Assembly: GCF_010993745.1 (NCBI RefSeq)
Contig: NZ_WOTN01000001.1
Location: forward strand, 933,235-997,234
Direction of reading: 5' to 3'
Length of the DNA stretch: 64,000 bases
Origin: Fodinicola acaciae
GTDB lineage: Bacteria > Actinomycetota > Actinomycetes > Mycobacteriales > HKI-0501
Part shown: piece after piece, positions 35,931-42,840 of the stretch
How positions within the stretch are numbered: position 1 is the stretch's first letter
Layout: each line of letters begins with the position of its first letter
Position numbers and translations under genes: made by a program
The notes under the pieces: model-generated
What the model was told of the DNA's origin: nothing
What the model saw: only the letters and a program-made list of their open reading frames with translations
Database searches by the model: none

Positions 35931-36656
35931 ATGAGTGACACCTTGGAACTGGTCGACGAGGACTGGTCGACCGCGCTGGCGATCGTCGCGCATCCGGACG
36001 ATCTGGAATACGGCACCGCGGCGGCCGTCGCGCGCTGGACCGCGCAAGGCAAACGCGTCGTCTATTGCCTGGCCACCAGCGGCGAGGCCGGCATCGACTC
36101 GATCGAGCCGGAGCGTTGTGGACCGCTGCGCGAGGCGGAGGAGCGCGCCGGCGCGGCGCTGGTCGGCGTCGACACGGTCGAGTTCCTGGGGCATCCGGAC
36201 GGCATGATCACCTACGGCTTGGAGCTGCGCAGGGACATCGCGCGGGCCGTGCGCCGGCACCGGCCGGACGTGGTCGTCACCGGCAACTACCGCGACTTCT
36301 GGGAGCCCGGCGCGCTCAACCAGGCCGACCACATCGCGGTTGGACGGGCCGTGCTCGACGGCGTACGCGACGCCGCCAACCGATGGGTCTTCCGCGAGCT
36401 GCTGGACGAGGATCTCCAGCCGTGGAAGGCGAAACAGATCCTGGTGGCCAGCAGTCCGGAGGCCACCCACGCGGTCGACGTGACCGACACCTTCGACCGC
36501 GGTGTCGCCTCGCTCGCCGCGCACGCCGACTACCTGCGCGGCCTCGGCGACGACGCGATGAGCGACCCGGAGGAGTTCCTGGAGGCGATGGCGCGGCCGG
36601 TCGGCGCGCGGATCGGCGTACGTTTCGCCGTCGCCTTCGAGGTCGTCGAGCTCTGA
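35931..36656 (+). CDS. PIG-L family deacetylase
   Basis: A 241-residue zinc-dependent N-acetylglucosamine-type deacetylase. AHPDDLEYG (residues 20-28) has the zinc ligands His21 and Asp24 and the catalytic Asp23; NQADHIAVG near residue 127 supplies the third ligand. Relatives include MshB and Mca of mycothiol metabolism and deacetylases of secondary metabolites. The subfamily here cannot be named with confidence. It follows the second kinase after 9 bp and may be in the same transcript. Confidence 0.9.
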   Translation: MSDTLELVDEDWSTALAIVAHPDDLEYGTAAAVARWTAQGKRVVYCLATSGEAGIDSIEPERCGPLREAEERAGAALVGVDTVEFLGHPDGMITYGLELRRDIARAVRRHRPDVVVTGNYRDFWEPGALNQADHIAVGRAVLDGVRDAANRWVFRELLDEDLQPWKAKQILVASSPEATHAVDVTDTFDRGVASLAAHADYLRGLGDDAMSDPEEFLEAMARPVGARIGVRFAVAFEVVEL

Positions 36657-36719
36657 CCGGGACCCCTCCCGGTGCTCGCCGGTTAACGTACGCACAGCAC
36701 AGCGGCGGAAGGAACTCCG

Positions 36720-37514
36720 GTGACGTACTCGATCCCCCGATCACCCAGCAAGGTCAACGTCCTGCCGCGAGGCACCGGCAGCCTCGCGCGCGGCCTGCCG
36801 CCGGTGGAGCCGGGGACGCTGTTCGTGATGGGGGTCAACGGCGGCATGAGCGTGGCGCCGGACGCCGGCTTCACGGTGATCTTCGGCCGGCAGGACCCGG
36901 AGGTGCACGTCTGTGTCGGACCGGACGACCCGCACGTCAGCCGGCAGCACGGCCACATCTCGTTCCAGCGCTCGCACTGGGTCCTGGACAACACCGGCCG
37001 CGTACCGATCCGGTTTCCGGGGGCGCGGCTGCTGCTGAGCGGCCACCGCGCCGAGCTGCCGGTCGCGTACACGCCGCTGTTCATCGTCTCGCCGGAGCGC
37101 GAGCACCTGCTGGAGGTGCGGATCGCGGCGTCGCGCTCGACGACCGTGACCGGCGAGCACCACGACGAGACGACGATGCTCGGCAAGCCGTGGCAGCTCA
37201 CCGAGCTTGAGCACCTCGCCGTGGTGTGCCTGGCGCAGCGCTATCTCCGCCAGGAGCCGCAACCGCAGCCGCTGACCTGGAAGGACACCGCGCTGGCGAT
37301 GCACGACCTGCGGCCGGCCGAGCAATGGACCGAGAAGCGGCTCGCGCACATCGTCAAGAAAGTACGGGTGCGGCTGAGCGAGCAGGGGGTGGCGGCGCTG
37401 ACCGAGAGCGAGGTGCCGCCGCCGGTCGGCAACGCGCTCAACCACAACCTGATCATGGAGTTGCTGCGTACGACCACGATCGTGCCGTCGGACCTGCGGC
37501 TGATCGGCGGCTGA
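36720..37514 (+). CDS. FHA domain protein
   Basis: A 264-residue protein. A forkhead-associated domain at about residues 45-115 has FGRQDPEVHV, the phosphothreonine-contact SRQHGHISF, and WVLDNTGR. The C-terminal half is helical, with LTELEHLAVVCLAQRYL and KRLAHIVKKVRVRLSEQGV, which could form a winged helix. Its position just after two Ser/Thr kinases suggests that it reads their phosphorylation; that is inference. Convergent with the GAF-ANTAR gene, the two stop codons being adjacent. Confidence 0.88.
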   Translation: MTYSIPRSPSKVNVLPRGTGSLARGLPPVEPGTLFVMGVNGGMSVAPDAGFTVIFGRQDPEVHVCVGPDDPHVSRQHGHISFQRSHWVLDNTGRVPIRFPGARLLLSGHRAELPVAYTPLFIVSPEREHLLEVRIAASRSTTVTGEHHDETTMLGKPWQLTELEHLAVVCLAQRYLRQEPQPQPLTWKDTALAMHDLRPAEQWTEKRLAHIVKKVRVRLSEQGVAALTESEVPPPVGNALNHNLIMELLRTTTIVPSDLRLIGG

Positions 37515-38303
37515 TCAGCGCGGTTTCTGGTGTGCCACCACCGCTTCGGCCACCGCGGACAGCTTCAGGTTGAGGTCCTGCGACGTACGCCGCAGCACGT
37601 CGAAAGCCTCGTCGGCTGAGCAGCCACGGCGTTCCATCAGGATGCCTTTCGCCTGGCCGATGAGGTCTCTGGACAGCAGCGCCTCGCGCAGCTGCACGCT
37701 TTCCAGCTTGGCCGCCTCGACCGCGTCGGTGCCGGACAGCGCGGCCGCCGCGAAGGACGCGAGCACGATGGCCACGTCGCGGTCCAGCTCGGCGAGACCG
37801 TCCAGCAGCGAGCTGTAGATGTTGAGCGCACCCATCCGCGGCGGATCGCTGTATGGAAAGAGACCGACCGCGAAGACGCTGCGTACGCCCAGCTGCGCCG
37901 CAGGGGGTCCCCACCTCGGCCACGACTGGCTGGTGGCCACGTCCGGAGCGTCGATGGCGCCTTCCCCGGGCGTACGCGTCGCCTCCACGCACGGACCCTC
38001 GCCAAACTCGTACTGCAGCTCGTCCAGCCGTACGGCCAACGCGTCGGTGTGGAATGGGGTGCGAAACTTGCCGCGCGGGTCACGCAGCGTGACGCTCACC
38101 AGGTCGGCGGCCGGCACGACCACCTTCGTCATCTCGACGACGTGCCGCACGGCGTCGGCCACCGTCGGCGCTGGCGCGAGTCGCTGCGCGAGCTCGGAGA
38201 GCTGACGCGCGAGCGGCCCCACGATGGCACCGTCCGCGGCGAACCGTTTCCGGTCGTGGGACCACTCTCTGTCGGCCGGGTCGCCGGCCACCTGTCTGGT
38301 CAC
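37515..38303 (-). CDS. GAF and ANTAR domain protein (RNA-binding antiterminator type)
   Basis: A 262-residue protein with a GAF domain at about 45-185 and an ANTAR domain at 200-255 (SRDLIGQAKGILMERRGCSA, FDVLRRTSQDLNLK). ANTAR domains bind paired RNA hairpins and stop transcription termination; GAF senses a small ligand or redox state. The GTG start overlaps the dps stop (GTGA), so the two are co-translated. A clear paralogue is at 50950-51723 (same domains, shared RTPGEG and LFPYSxPPR). Confidence 0.88.
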   Translation of the reverse strand: MTRQVAGDPADREWSHDRKRFAADGAIVGPLARQLSELAQRLAPAPTVADAVRHVVEMTKVVVPAADLVSVTLRDPRGKFRTPFHTDALAVRLDELQYEFGEGPCVEATRTPGEGAIDAPDVATSQSWPRWGPPAAQLGVRSVFAVGLFPYSDPPRMGALNIYSSLLDGLAELDRDVAIVLASFAAAALSGTDAVEAAKLESVQLREALLSRDLIGQAKGILMERRGCSADEAFDVLRRTSQDLNLKLSAVAEAVVAHQKPR

Positions 38304-38800
38304 GTCGCCGGCTTCGCGCCGGTGCCTGGCTGTTCGGCCTGCCACATCCAGTAGGACTTCTCGAGCTCCGCGCTCGCCTGGATCAGCAGGTCCTGGCTGA
38401 CCGGGTCGGGCTTGTCGAGCGCGTCGATGCGGTCACGCATCCCGGCGATGACCGCGCGGTGAGCGTCGACCATCATCTTGATGACCTTCTGGTCGTCGAC
38501 CCAGCCGACGTCCTCGACGTGTGGCACGTTGCTGCTCTTGGCCACCGTCTCGGCGCGGCCGTCGGCGTTCACGCTGATCGCGGCGGCCCGCTCGGCGACC
38601 TCGTCGGCGTACTTCCGCGCCACGTCGACGACCTCGTCCAGCTGCAGATGCACGCTGCGGAAACTGCGGCCCACCACGTTCCAGTGCAGCTGCTTGGCGA
38701 CCAGCGAAAGATCGATCAGGTCAACCAGCGCGCCCTGCAGCGCGTCACCGGTGATTTTCCGCGCGTCATCGGTCAACGGTCCACGTATCGTCACGTCCAC
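38300..38800 (-). CDS. Dps/ferritin-like DNA-protection protein
   Basis: A 166-residue four-helix-bundle protein. AKQLHWNVVGRSFRSVHLQL near residue 40 holds the ferroxidase His and the neighbouring acidic residues, with DEVVDVARKYADEVAERAAA following, as in Dps. These proteins store iron, detoxify peroxide and often coat DNA in stationary phase. GTG 38800 is chosen because AGGAAGG lies 7 bp upstream. It has its own SigB-like promoter inside the end of mrpD and is coupled to the GAF-ANTAR gene. Confidence 0.87.
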   Translation of the reverse strand: MDVTIRGPLTDDARKITGDALQGALVDLIDLSLVAKQLHWNVVGRSFRSVHLQLDEVVDVARKYADEVAERAAAISVNADGRAETVAKSSNVPHVEDVGWVDDQKVIKMMVDAHRAVIAGMRDRIDALDKPDPVSQDLLIQASAELEKSYWMWQAEQPGTGAKPAT

Positions 38801-38833
38801 ACACAACCTTCCTGTTCCCGTTGTATGCGTTGG

Positions 38834-38859
38834 CTACCCGAGTCGGCGGCGGTCAAAAC
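38834..38859 (-). promoter_or_regulatory. SigB-like promoter for dps
   Basis: On the minus strand GTTT (38859-38856), 16 bp, then GGGTAG (38839-38834). This fits GNNT-N14-16-GGGTA, the form recognised by Streptomyces SigB-like factors. It lies 34 bp before the dps start and overlaps the mrpD stop codon. Confidence 0.65.
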
Positions 38860-40484
38860 ACTGCGAGCAGTGCGACAAAGGCCACGCCGGCCATCAACCA
38901 GGCCGCATAGTCGCCGACGTGACCGGAATGCACGCGGTGCAGGACGTTGATGGCTGGCCGGATCCGGCGCCCGAAGTGGTGTTTCCAGATCGACATCGCC
39001 GCGACCGCGCCGGCCAACGCGGTCGACAGCAGTCCGAGCAGCACCCCATGGAGCGTCCACTCCGGCGCGGTGCTCGGCAGGATGCCAATGGCCAGGCCAA
39101 AGCCGAGCAGGACGAGGATCGCCGCGACCATCGTCAGGTGCGTACGACCGGTGACCTCCGGGTCGCGTTCCTCGCCTTTGCTGACCTCCTGCTCGCTTTC
39201 CGGCGGCGGGCCGAGTCCAAAGTGGACACGTAGGCCGGCGCGCAACACCGCGCCGCCGGTGACGGCCGACACGGCGATCAGCAGCACGGCGATGCCGGTG
39301 CCGGAGTCCTCCAGGAGCGACTTTCCCAATGCCGTCCCGAAAGGCGGCAGGCCGGCCAACGCGAGCGCGGCGATCGCGAACAGGATGCCGCGGAAAACAC
39401 TGCGGTCGGCGTCGCGATGCAGGTCGATCTCGTCCACCGAGCAGTGTTTCGCCAGCAGGATCCCGACCAACAGGAACAGCGCGCCTTTCACGCCGGCATG
39501 GGCGAGCAGATAGACGCCGGTGGACCTGATGTCCAATGTGGACAGACCGACCAGGAAGATGCCGATGTGCGCCACGGTCGAATACGCGAGCAGACGCTTG
39601 AGATGTCGTTGTGTGACACACATGATCGCGCCGACGATCGCCGTGACGATCCCCAGGACAAGGAAAACGCGTTGTGCCATTGGCTGTACGCTGGCGAAAA
39701 CGGTCGATTCGACGCGCGCCAGACCATACACGCCGAGCGGCGCCATCACGCCGGAGAACAGCACGCACACCGGCGTCGGCGCCACGGCATGCGCGTCCAC
39801 GAGCCAGAAATGGAACGGCACCGCCGCGGCCTTGACCAGCCAGCCGCAACCGACCAGGACGAACGCCGCGATCACCAGCAGGTCGACCGGACGGCCGCGC
39901 ACGGCCTCGCCCAGGGCGACGAGGTTGAGCGCGCCGGTGCGCGCGTACAACAGGCCGATGCCCATCAGGCACAGGTACCCGCCGAGCGAGTTGACCACCG
40001 CGAAGGAAAACGCACCCTGCACCGACTCCGGTTCCTCGACCTTGAAGCCGGTCAGTGCGTACGCGGTCGCACCCATCAGCTCGAAGAAGACGAACATGTC
40101 GAACAGGTCGCCGGTGATGGCGAAGCCGAGCATGCCGGCCAGAAACAGCAGGAGCAACGCGTGATAATGCGCGCGAACCTCTTCGAAATAGCGCCATCCG
40201 TACAGCAGCGCGCAGGCGCCGAGAAAGCAGATCAGGCAGGCGAGCCACGCGCTGGTCGGGTCCACCGACAGCGCGATGCCGATCCGCCGCCAGCCGCCGG
40301 CCCAGCTCACCACGCGTTCGTCTTTCGTTGCCACCACGAGGAATCCGGCGATGACCAGGGCGATCGTCGCCGCGAGCGTCGACAGCAGGTCAACGGCGAG
40401 CCGGGGGAGCAGCCGGCTGCCGGCCAGCAGGACGCAGGCCGCCAGCAGCGGCACCGCGATCAGCAATGGCGGCAGGGAGGTCAT
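38853..40484 (-). CDS. mrpD: Cation/proton antiporter subunit D (ND2/NuoN-like)
   Basis: A 543-residue membrane protein with about 14 spans. DLFDMFVFFELMGATAYALT, GWLVKAAAVPFHFWLVDAHA with its conserved lysine, and RHLKRLLAYSTVAHIG with the next lysine are hallmarks of the proton-pumping subunits shared by complex I and Mrp. As the only large ND-type subunit in the operon it should carry the ion path. Its start overlaps the mrpC stop (ATGA). Seventh and last gene of the antiporter operon; no mrpA is present. Confidence 0.9.
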   Translation of the reverse strand: MTSLPPLLIAVPLLAACVLLAGSRLLPRLAVDLLSTLAATIALVIAGFLVVATKDERVVSWAGGWRRIGIALSVDPTSAWLACLICFLGACALLYGWRYFEEVRAHYHALLLLFLAGMLGFAITGDLFDMFVFFELMGATAYALTGFKVEEPESVQGAFSFAVVNSLGGYLCLMGIGLLYARTGALNLVALGEAVRGRPVDLLVIAAFVLVGCGWLVKAAAVPFHFWLVDAHAVAPTPVCVLFSGVMAPLGVYGLARVESTVFASVQPMAQRVFLVLGIVTAIVGAIMCVTQRHLKRLLAYSTVAHIGIFLVGLSTLDIRSTGVYLLAHAGVKGALFLLVGILLAKHCSVDEIDLHRDADRSVFRGILFAIAALALAGLPPFGTALGKSLLEDSGTGIAVLLIAVSAVTGGAVLRAGLRVHFGLGPPPESEQEVSKGEERDPEVTGRTHLTMVAAILVLLGFGLAIGILPSTAPEWTLHGVLLGLLSTALAGAVAAMSIWKHHFGRRIRPAINVLHRVHSGHVGDYAAWLMAGVAFVALLAVF

Positions 40485-40831
40485 CCGCGCAGCGAACGCA
40501 GTTCGTCGGGATCGACGGTGTCGTGCCGGCGGTGGATCTGGATCGCCAGCGCCAGCAGGAGGGCTGTCACAGTCGCCGACACGACGATGTCGGTCAGCGT
40601 CAGCGCCTGCACGACCGGATCCACGACAGATGTGCCGACCGGCGTCGACTGGCCGAAAATCGGTGCGGTGGCGACCTTCTGGAAGCCGGCCGACAGCAGC
40701 AGCACATACGTCGCCGACTGCGAGACGGCCACACATACGACGGTCTGCACGAGATGGCGGCTGCGTACGACGCCATACACGCCGAGCACGAACAGATAAC
40801 CGGCGATGAGATAAGGGAAAACCGCCATCAC
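40481..40831 (-). CDS. mrpC: Cation/proton antiporter subunit C (NuoK-like)
   Basis: A 116-residue protein with three membrane spans. LTLTDIVVSATVTALLLALA is the conserved third span of MrpC/NuoK, in which an acidic residue is part of the ion path, and LFVLGVYGVVRSRHLV is the first. It overlaps mrpB and mrpD by 4 bp each, as expected for the coupled Mrp operon. Confidence 0.92.
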   Translation of the reverse strand: MMAVFPYLIAGYLFVLGVYGVVRSRHLVQTVVCVAVSQSATYVLLLSAGFQKVATAPIFGQSTPVGTSVVDPVVQALTLTDIVVSATVTALLLALAIQIHRRHDTVDPDELRSLRG

Positions 40832-41544
40832 GTGGCCTCCGCTTCCAGGAACTGCGCCAGCAGCACCACGATGCCGCCGGTGACCGCGACACCGACCGCC
40901 GCGTTGAGAACGACGACCGTGCCGGCCGATGCCAGGTCGCTCATCGATCCGGTCGGCAGGAAGTCCGCCAGCATGCCGGTCGAGCCGAACAGGCCGATCA
41001 GGCCGACGACAAGGAAAAGCCCGCCGCCGAACGCCTCGGCGAACTCGTACCAGTCGACCGGACGCAGTCGCCGCAGTGCCTCGTACCGGCCGGCGATGTA
41101 GAGCAGGTGGACACCGGTCGCGGCCACGACACCGCCTTGGAAACCGCCGCCTGGCGTCAGATGCCCGTGTGCGATCAGGTCGATGCCGAGCACTGTCGTC
41201 ACCGGCAGCATCACCGCGCCGGCCACCCGCGCGGCCGGAAGCACGCGGTCGCCGTGCCGGCGTTGCCGGTGTTCTCTCGACGTGGAGCGCAGCAGTGCGG
41301 CGGCACCGACGACCGAGCCGAGCAGGATCATCTCCTCGCCGAGCGTGTCCAGGCCACGCAGGTCGAAGTTCACCGACGAGATGACGTTGGCGGTGGAATG
41401 CCGCACGGCGGCGGCGACGGCCGCGTCACGATACGGATGCAGCGGGCCGCCAAATGGCGGCAGTTGGCAGACCGCGACGGTGAACAGCACGGCGAAACCG
41501 ATGGCACCAAGGAAAAAGACGACCGTACGGAGGCGGCGGCTCAT
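40828..41544 (-). CDS. mrpB: Antiporter subunit B fused to an MbhE-like N-terminus
   Basis: A 238-residue membrane protein. Residues 90-238 are the MnhB/MrpB domain (TTVLGIDLIAHGHLTPGGGF, with the GGGFQGG motif). Residues 1-75, with one span followed by ANVISSVNFDLRGLDTLGEE, match the small MbhE-type domain, which in standard Mrp is the C-terminus of MrpA. This split of MrpA parts is like that in Mbh/Mbs-type complexes. Overlaps both neighbours by 4 bp. Confidence 0.88.
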   Translation of the reverse strand: MSRRLRTVVFFLGAIGFAVLFTVAVCQLPPFGGPLHPYRDAAVAAAVRHSTANVISSVNFDLRGLDTLGEEMILLGSVVGAAALLRSTSREHRQRRHGDRVLPAARVAGAVMLPVTTVLGIDLIAHGHLTPGGGFQGGVVAATGVHLLYIAGRYEALRRLRPVDWYEFAEAFGGGLFLVVGLIGLFGSTGMLADFLPTGSMSDLASAGTVVVLNAAVGVAVTGGIVVLLAQFLEAEAT

Positions 41545-41786
41545 CGCTCACCGCCGCCGCGACGGACCGTACGCACGGCCAGCAACACCATCAACGGCAC
41601 GACCGCCGCGCCGACGGCCAGCTGTGACAGCGCCACGTCCGGTGCTTGCAGCAGAACGAAAAGCAGGGTCAGCGTGAGGCCGTACGCCGAGAGGGTCACC
41701 GCCTGACCCTGCGGATCGCGCGTCAGCACCACGAAAGTCGCCACGGCGGCGACCAGAAGCAGCGCGAACACAAGGAAAAATGTCAT
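41541..41786 (-). CDS. DUF4040 (MbhD-like) antiporter subunit
   Basis: An 81-residue protein of three membrane spans. LLQAPDVALSQLAVGAAVVP is the conserved motif of the MbhD/DUF4040 domain, which in canonical MrpA lies after the ND5-like part. Here it is a stand-alone gene, as in archaeal Mbh operons. The ATG at 41786 overlaps the mrpG stop (ATGA) and its own stop overlaps the next gene, so it belongs to the coupled operon. Confidence 0.85.
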   Translation of the reverse strand: MTFFLVFALLLVAAVATFVVLTRDPQGQAVTLSAYGLTLTLLFVLLQAPDVALSQLAVGAAVVPLMVLLAVRTVRRGGGER

Positions 41787-42064
41787 GTCCGCCGCTCCGT
41801 GTCGCGTGCCATCCGGCCGGTCGCCGCGGTCAGGATCGGACCGGTCACGGCCATGATCGCGACGGTCAGCACGATGGTCGCGGAGGTGAGCGAAAAGCCG
41901 TTGGCGATCGCCAGCCCGAGACCGATCAGCGGCCCGGCCACGGAGGTCACCGGTGTGACGAAATGCAGCCGACCGAGCGCCGTACGGCCAAACAGCACGG
42001 TCACTGCTGCCGCCAATGCGACGAAAACGCCGATGGCAACCAAAACCGCCGCGACGGCCATCAT
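41783..42064 (-). CDS. mrpG: Cation/proton antiporter subunit G
   Basis: A 93-residue protein with three membrane spans. RTALGRLHFVTPVTSVAGPL is the MrpG/MnhG signature (gR.Ha......GpL). The protein starts with two Met codons, at 42064 and 42061, the first overlapping the mrpF stop. MrpG is a small structural subunit of the antiporter. Confidence 0.9.
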   Translation of the reverse strand: MMAVAAVLVAIGVFVALAAAVTVLFGRTALGRLHFVTPVTSVAGPLIGLGLAIANGFSLTSATIVLTVAIMAVTGPILTAATGRMARDTERRT

Positions 42065-42309
42065 CGCGATCGCAGCAATCGGTTGAAAACCAATGTGCCG
42101 GCAAAGGACAGCACCGCCAATGTCAACGGTACGATCAAATAAGGTGGTTGCTGGAAACCTTGCGCCAACAGCAGCAGGGCCAGCACCAGCAGACACGAGC
42201 TGAGCTGCAGGCCGACGACCCGCTGTGTCGCGCTGCCGGTGCACGCCAGCCACAGCGCGGCCATCGTCGCGACCATCAGGATCGCGGCGGCGACCAGCCA
42301 GCCGTTCAC
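42061..42309 (-). CDS. mrpF: Cation/proton antiporter subunit F
   Basis: An 82-residue protein with three membrane spans, beginning VNGWLVAAAILMVATMAALW. Size, topology and the position between mrpE and mrpG identify it as MrpF (MnhF). In this family the motif is usually RvvGlql-like, seen here as QRVVGLQLSSCLLV. GTG 42309 overlaps the mrpE stop. It has few conserved residues otherwise, so context carries much of the call. Confidence 0.85.
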   Translation of the reverse strand: MNGWLVAAAILMVATMAALWLACTGSATQRVVGLQLSSCLLVLALLLLAQGFQQPPYLIVPLTLAVLSFAGTLVFNRLLRSR

Positions 42310-42740
42310 GACCGCACCGACCGTTCGAGCCGCGAGGTCCGGGCGTTCGCCGCGTGAACCACCAGTTCGCCGTGGCGGTCGTCGAGGACGACGCTTCCCG
42401 GCGTCGCCGACATCGTCCACGCGGCCACCGCACGGTCCAATCTGGACGCGCCCCGAGGCAGCACGACTTTCCTGGTGTGCTGCGGCGATCGTACGGTCAG
42501 CGGCAGCCTGGCCGTCTCCGCCAGAATCGTCGGTGGCAGCTGTGCCAGCCAGCGAAGCCAATTCCGGCTCGGCCGGCCGCTGACAACCAGTACGCGACGG
42601 CCAGCGGTCGCCGCGACGGCGGCCGGAATCGAGGCGACCACCGCCAAAACGAGTTCGGCGACCGAGGCGGTCGTCAGTGTCATGAGCCAGATCACGGTCA
42701 CGACGACCCACCACACCGCGAATTCCGCAAGGCGCGACAC
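42306..42740 (-). CDS. mrpE: Cation/proton antiporter subunit E
   Basis: A 144-residue protein with two N-terminal membrane spans (residues 7-50) and a cytoplasmic domain in which PGSVVLDDRHGELVVHA matches the MrpE/MnhE consensus TPGT..ld...g.l.vH. It is the first gene of the operon mrpE-F-G-DUF4040-B-C-D. The GTG at 42740 lies only about 10 bp past a SigB-like -10 element and has no ribosome-binding site, so the message may be almost leaderless. Confidence 0.88.
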   Translation of the reverse strand: MSRLAEFAVWWVVVTVIWLMTLTTASVAELVLAVVASIPAAVAATAGRRVLVVSGRPSRNWLRWLAQLPPTILAETARLPLTVRSPQHTRKVVLPRGASRLDRAVAAWTMSATPGSVVLDDRHGELVVHAANARTSRLERSVRS

Positions 42741-42749
42741 GCTATCTCG

Positions 42750-42775
42750 TTACCCGCGACGGCCGTTGTCGAAAC
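42750..42775 (-). promoter_or_regulatory. SigB-like promoter for the mrp operon
   Basis: On the minus strand GTTT (42775-42772), 16 bp, GGGTAA (42755-42750), a good match to GNNT-N14-16-GGGTA. Transcription would begin near 42743, about 3 nt before the mrpE start codon. It faces the promoter of the oxidase gene across 3 bp. Confidence 0.65.
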
Positions 42776-42778
42776 ACT

Positions 42779-42803
42779 GGTTCACGTCCGCGCGTACGGG
42801 TAA
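42779..42803 (+). promoter_or_regulatory. SigB-like promoter for the pox-udgX genes
   Basis: GGTT (42779-42782), 15 bp, GGGTAA (42798-42803). It lies 37 bp before the start of the pyruvate oxidase-like gene, which has its own ribosome-binding site AAAGGAG. Paired with the mrp promoter in a 100-bp divergent spacer. Confidence 0.62.
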
Positions 42804-42840
42804 CCAGGTGCGGACAGTTATCTGCGAAAGGAGTGTCGTC

